Assembly: GCA_964602985.1 (NCBI GenBank)
Contig: CAZRTJ010000026.1
Location: forward strand, 1 to 49,685
DNA from: CAYZJB01 sp964602985
Lineage (GTDB): Bacteria; CLD3; SB21
Direction of reading: 5' to 3'
DNA length: 49,685 nt
Shown: piece by piece, positions 49,666 through 49,685 of the stretch
Layout: each line of letters begins with the position of its first letter
Position numbering within the stretch: the stretch's first letter is position 1
Program-made: the position numbers and the translations under genes
Notes under the pieces: generated by a model
The model's database searches: none
What the model was told of the DNA's origin: nothing
Seen by the model: the letters and a program-made list of their open reading frames with translations, nothing else

Positions 49666-49685
49666 GGAAATGACGAGCCTTCATA

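Noticed and set aside
1..49685. CRISPR array, tRNA, rRNA, prophage or complete insertion sequence
   Set aside because: No regularly spaced repeats, cloverleaf-like sequences, rRNA motifs, phage structural genes or transposase genes were recognised.

Overview
The window looks like chromosomal DNA of a Gram-negative bacterium of the Bacteroidota/FCB superphylum, most likely one of its deeper lineages (Calditrichota, KSB1, Ignavibacteria/Kapabacteria or relatives). The basis is a T9SS/FlgD-like C-terminal sorting domain with a QNYPNPFNP motif, a GWxTD-type TPR protein, a DPP III lipoprotein with the short HEVSH zinc motif known from Caldithrix, the secreted family that Bacteroidota annotations name 'asparagine synthetase B', outer-membrane barrel and CarboxypepD_reg/DUF5686-type proteins, and lipobox lipoproteins. 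Putative promoters resemble sigma70 (TTGNNN, 17-18 bp, TATATT) rather than the TTTG/TANNTTTG type of classical Bacteroidetes. Base composition is moderate (about mid-50s % G+C by eye). I saw no rRNA, tRNA, CRISPR array, prophage or complete IS element. The exact phylum is an inference.

Layout. 1-3178: a divergon with a minus-strand operon (DUF6249 membrane protein, repeat-rich lipoprotein, DUF5686-like protein cut by the window edge) facing an ECF sigma factor and its zinc-finger anti-sigma factor; a 10-bp dyad lies between them. 3288-10985: outer-membrane barrel, DEAD-box helicase, CsgG-like protein, and a large LamG/Fn3/T9SS surface-protein gene broken by a frameshift and an in-frame stop. 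10986-11755: gene-poor, with two inverted composite REP-like palindrome units. 11756-18205: DPP III-like lipoprotein, then on the minus strand a CoA-disulfide-reductase-like flavoprotein, the 'AsnB'-like secreted protein, a PTS IIA protein and an NFACT protein. 18313-23764: tightly coupled operon of a GT87-like glycosyltransferase, a membrane SpoIIE phosphatase and an ABC exporter. 23832-30461: yggX, a small membrane protein, the GWxTD protein, prkA with its DUF444 partner, a stand-alone CBM48-like protein and a winged-helix-like protein. 30510-32265: ECF sigma factor overlapping an AgmX/PglI-like protein. 32397-38198: quinone-oxidoreductase-like enzyme, then a partner-switching module (membrane GAF-SpoIIE phosphatase, 17-codon ORF, STAS antagonist, RsbW-like kinase) and a PHP metallohydrolase. 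38272-44904: acyl-CoA dehydrogenase, DAHP synthase, Nudix hydrolase, an unknown protein and two Na+/Ca2+ antiporters. 44901-49522: ECF-like sigma factor, membrane anti-sigma factor and a convergent 1007-residue TPR-CHAT putative secreted protease.

Regulation dominates. There are three sigma-factor loci (2112, 32265, 44901), two zinc-finger anti-sigma factors, a partner-switching module with two phosphatases and the PrkA kinase pair. The most promising candidate for an uncharacterised system is the right end: a sigma factor translationally coupled to a Ca2+ antiporter, an anti-sigma factor with an extracytoplasmic Ig-like domain, and an adjacent exported CHAT protease. A 29-bp conserved promoter-like element lies before the anti-sigma gene and recurs at the right edge, pointing towards a gene beyond the window.
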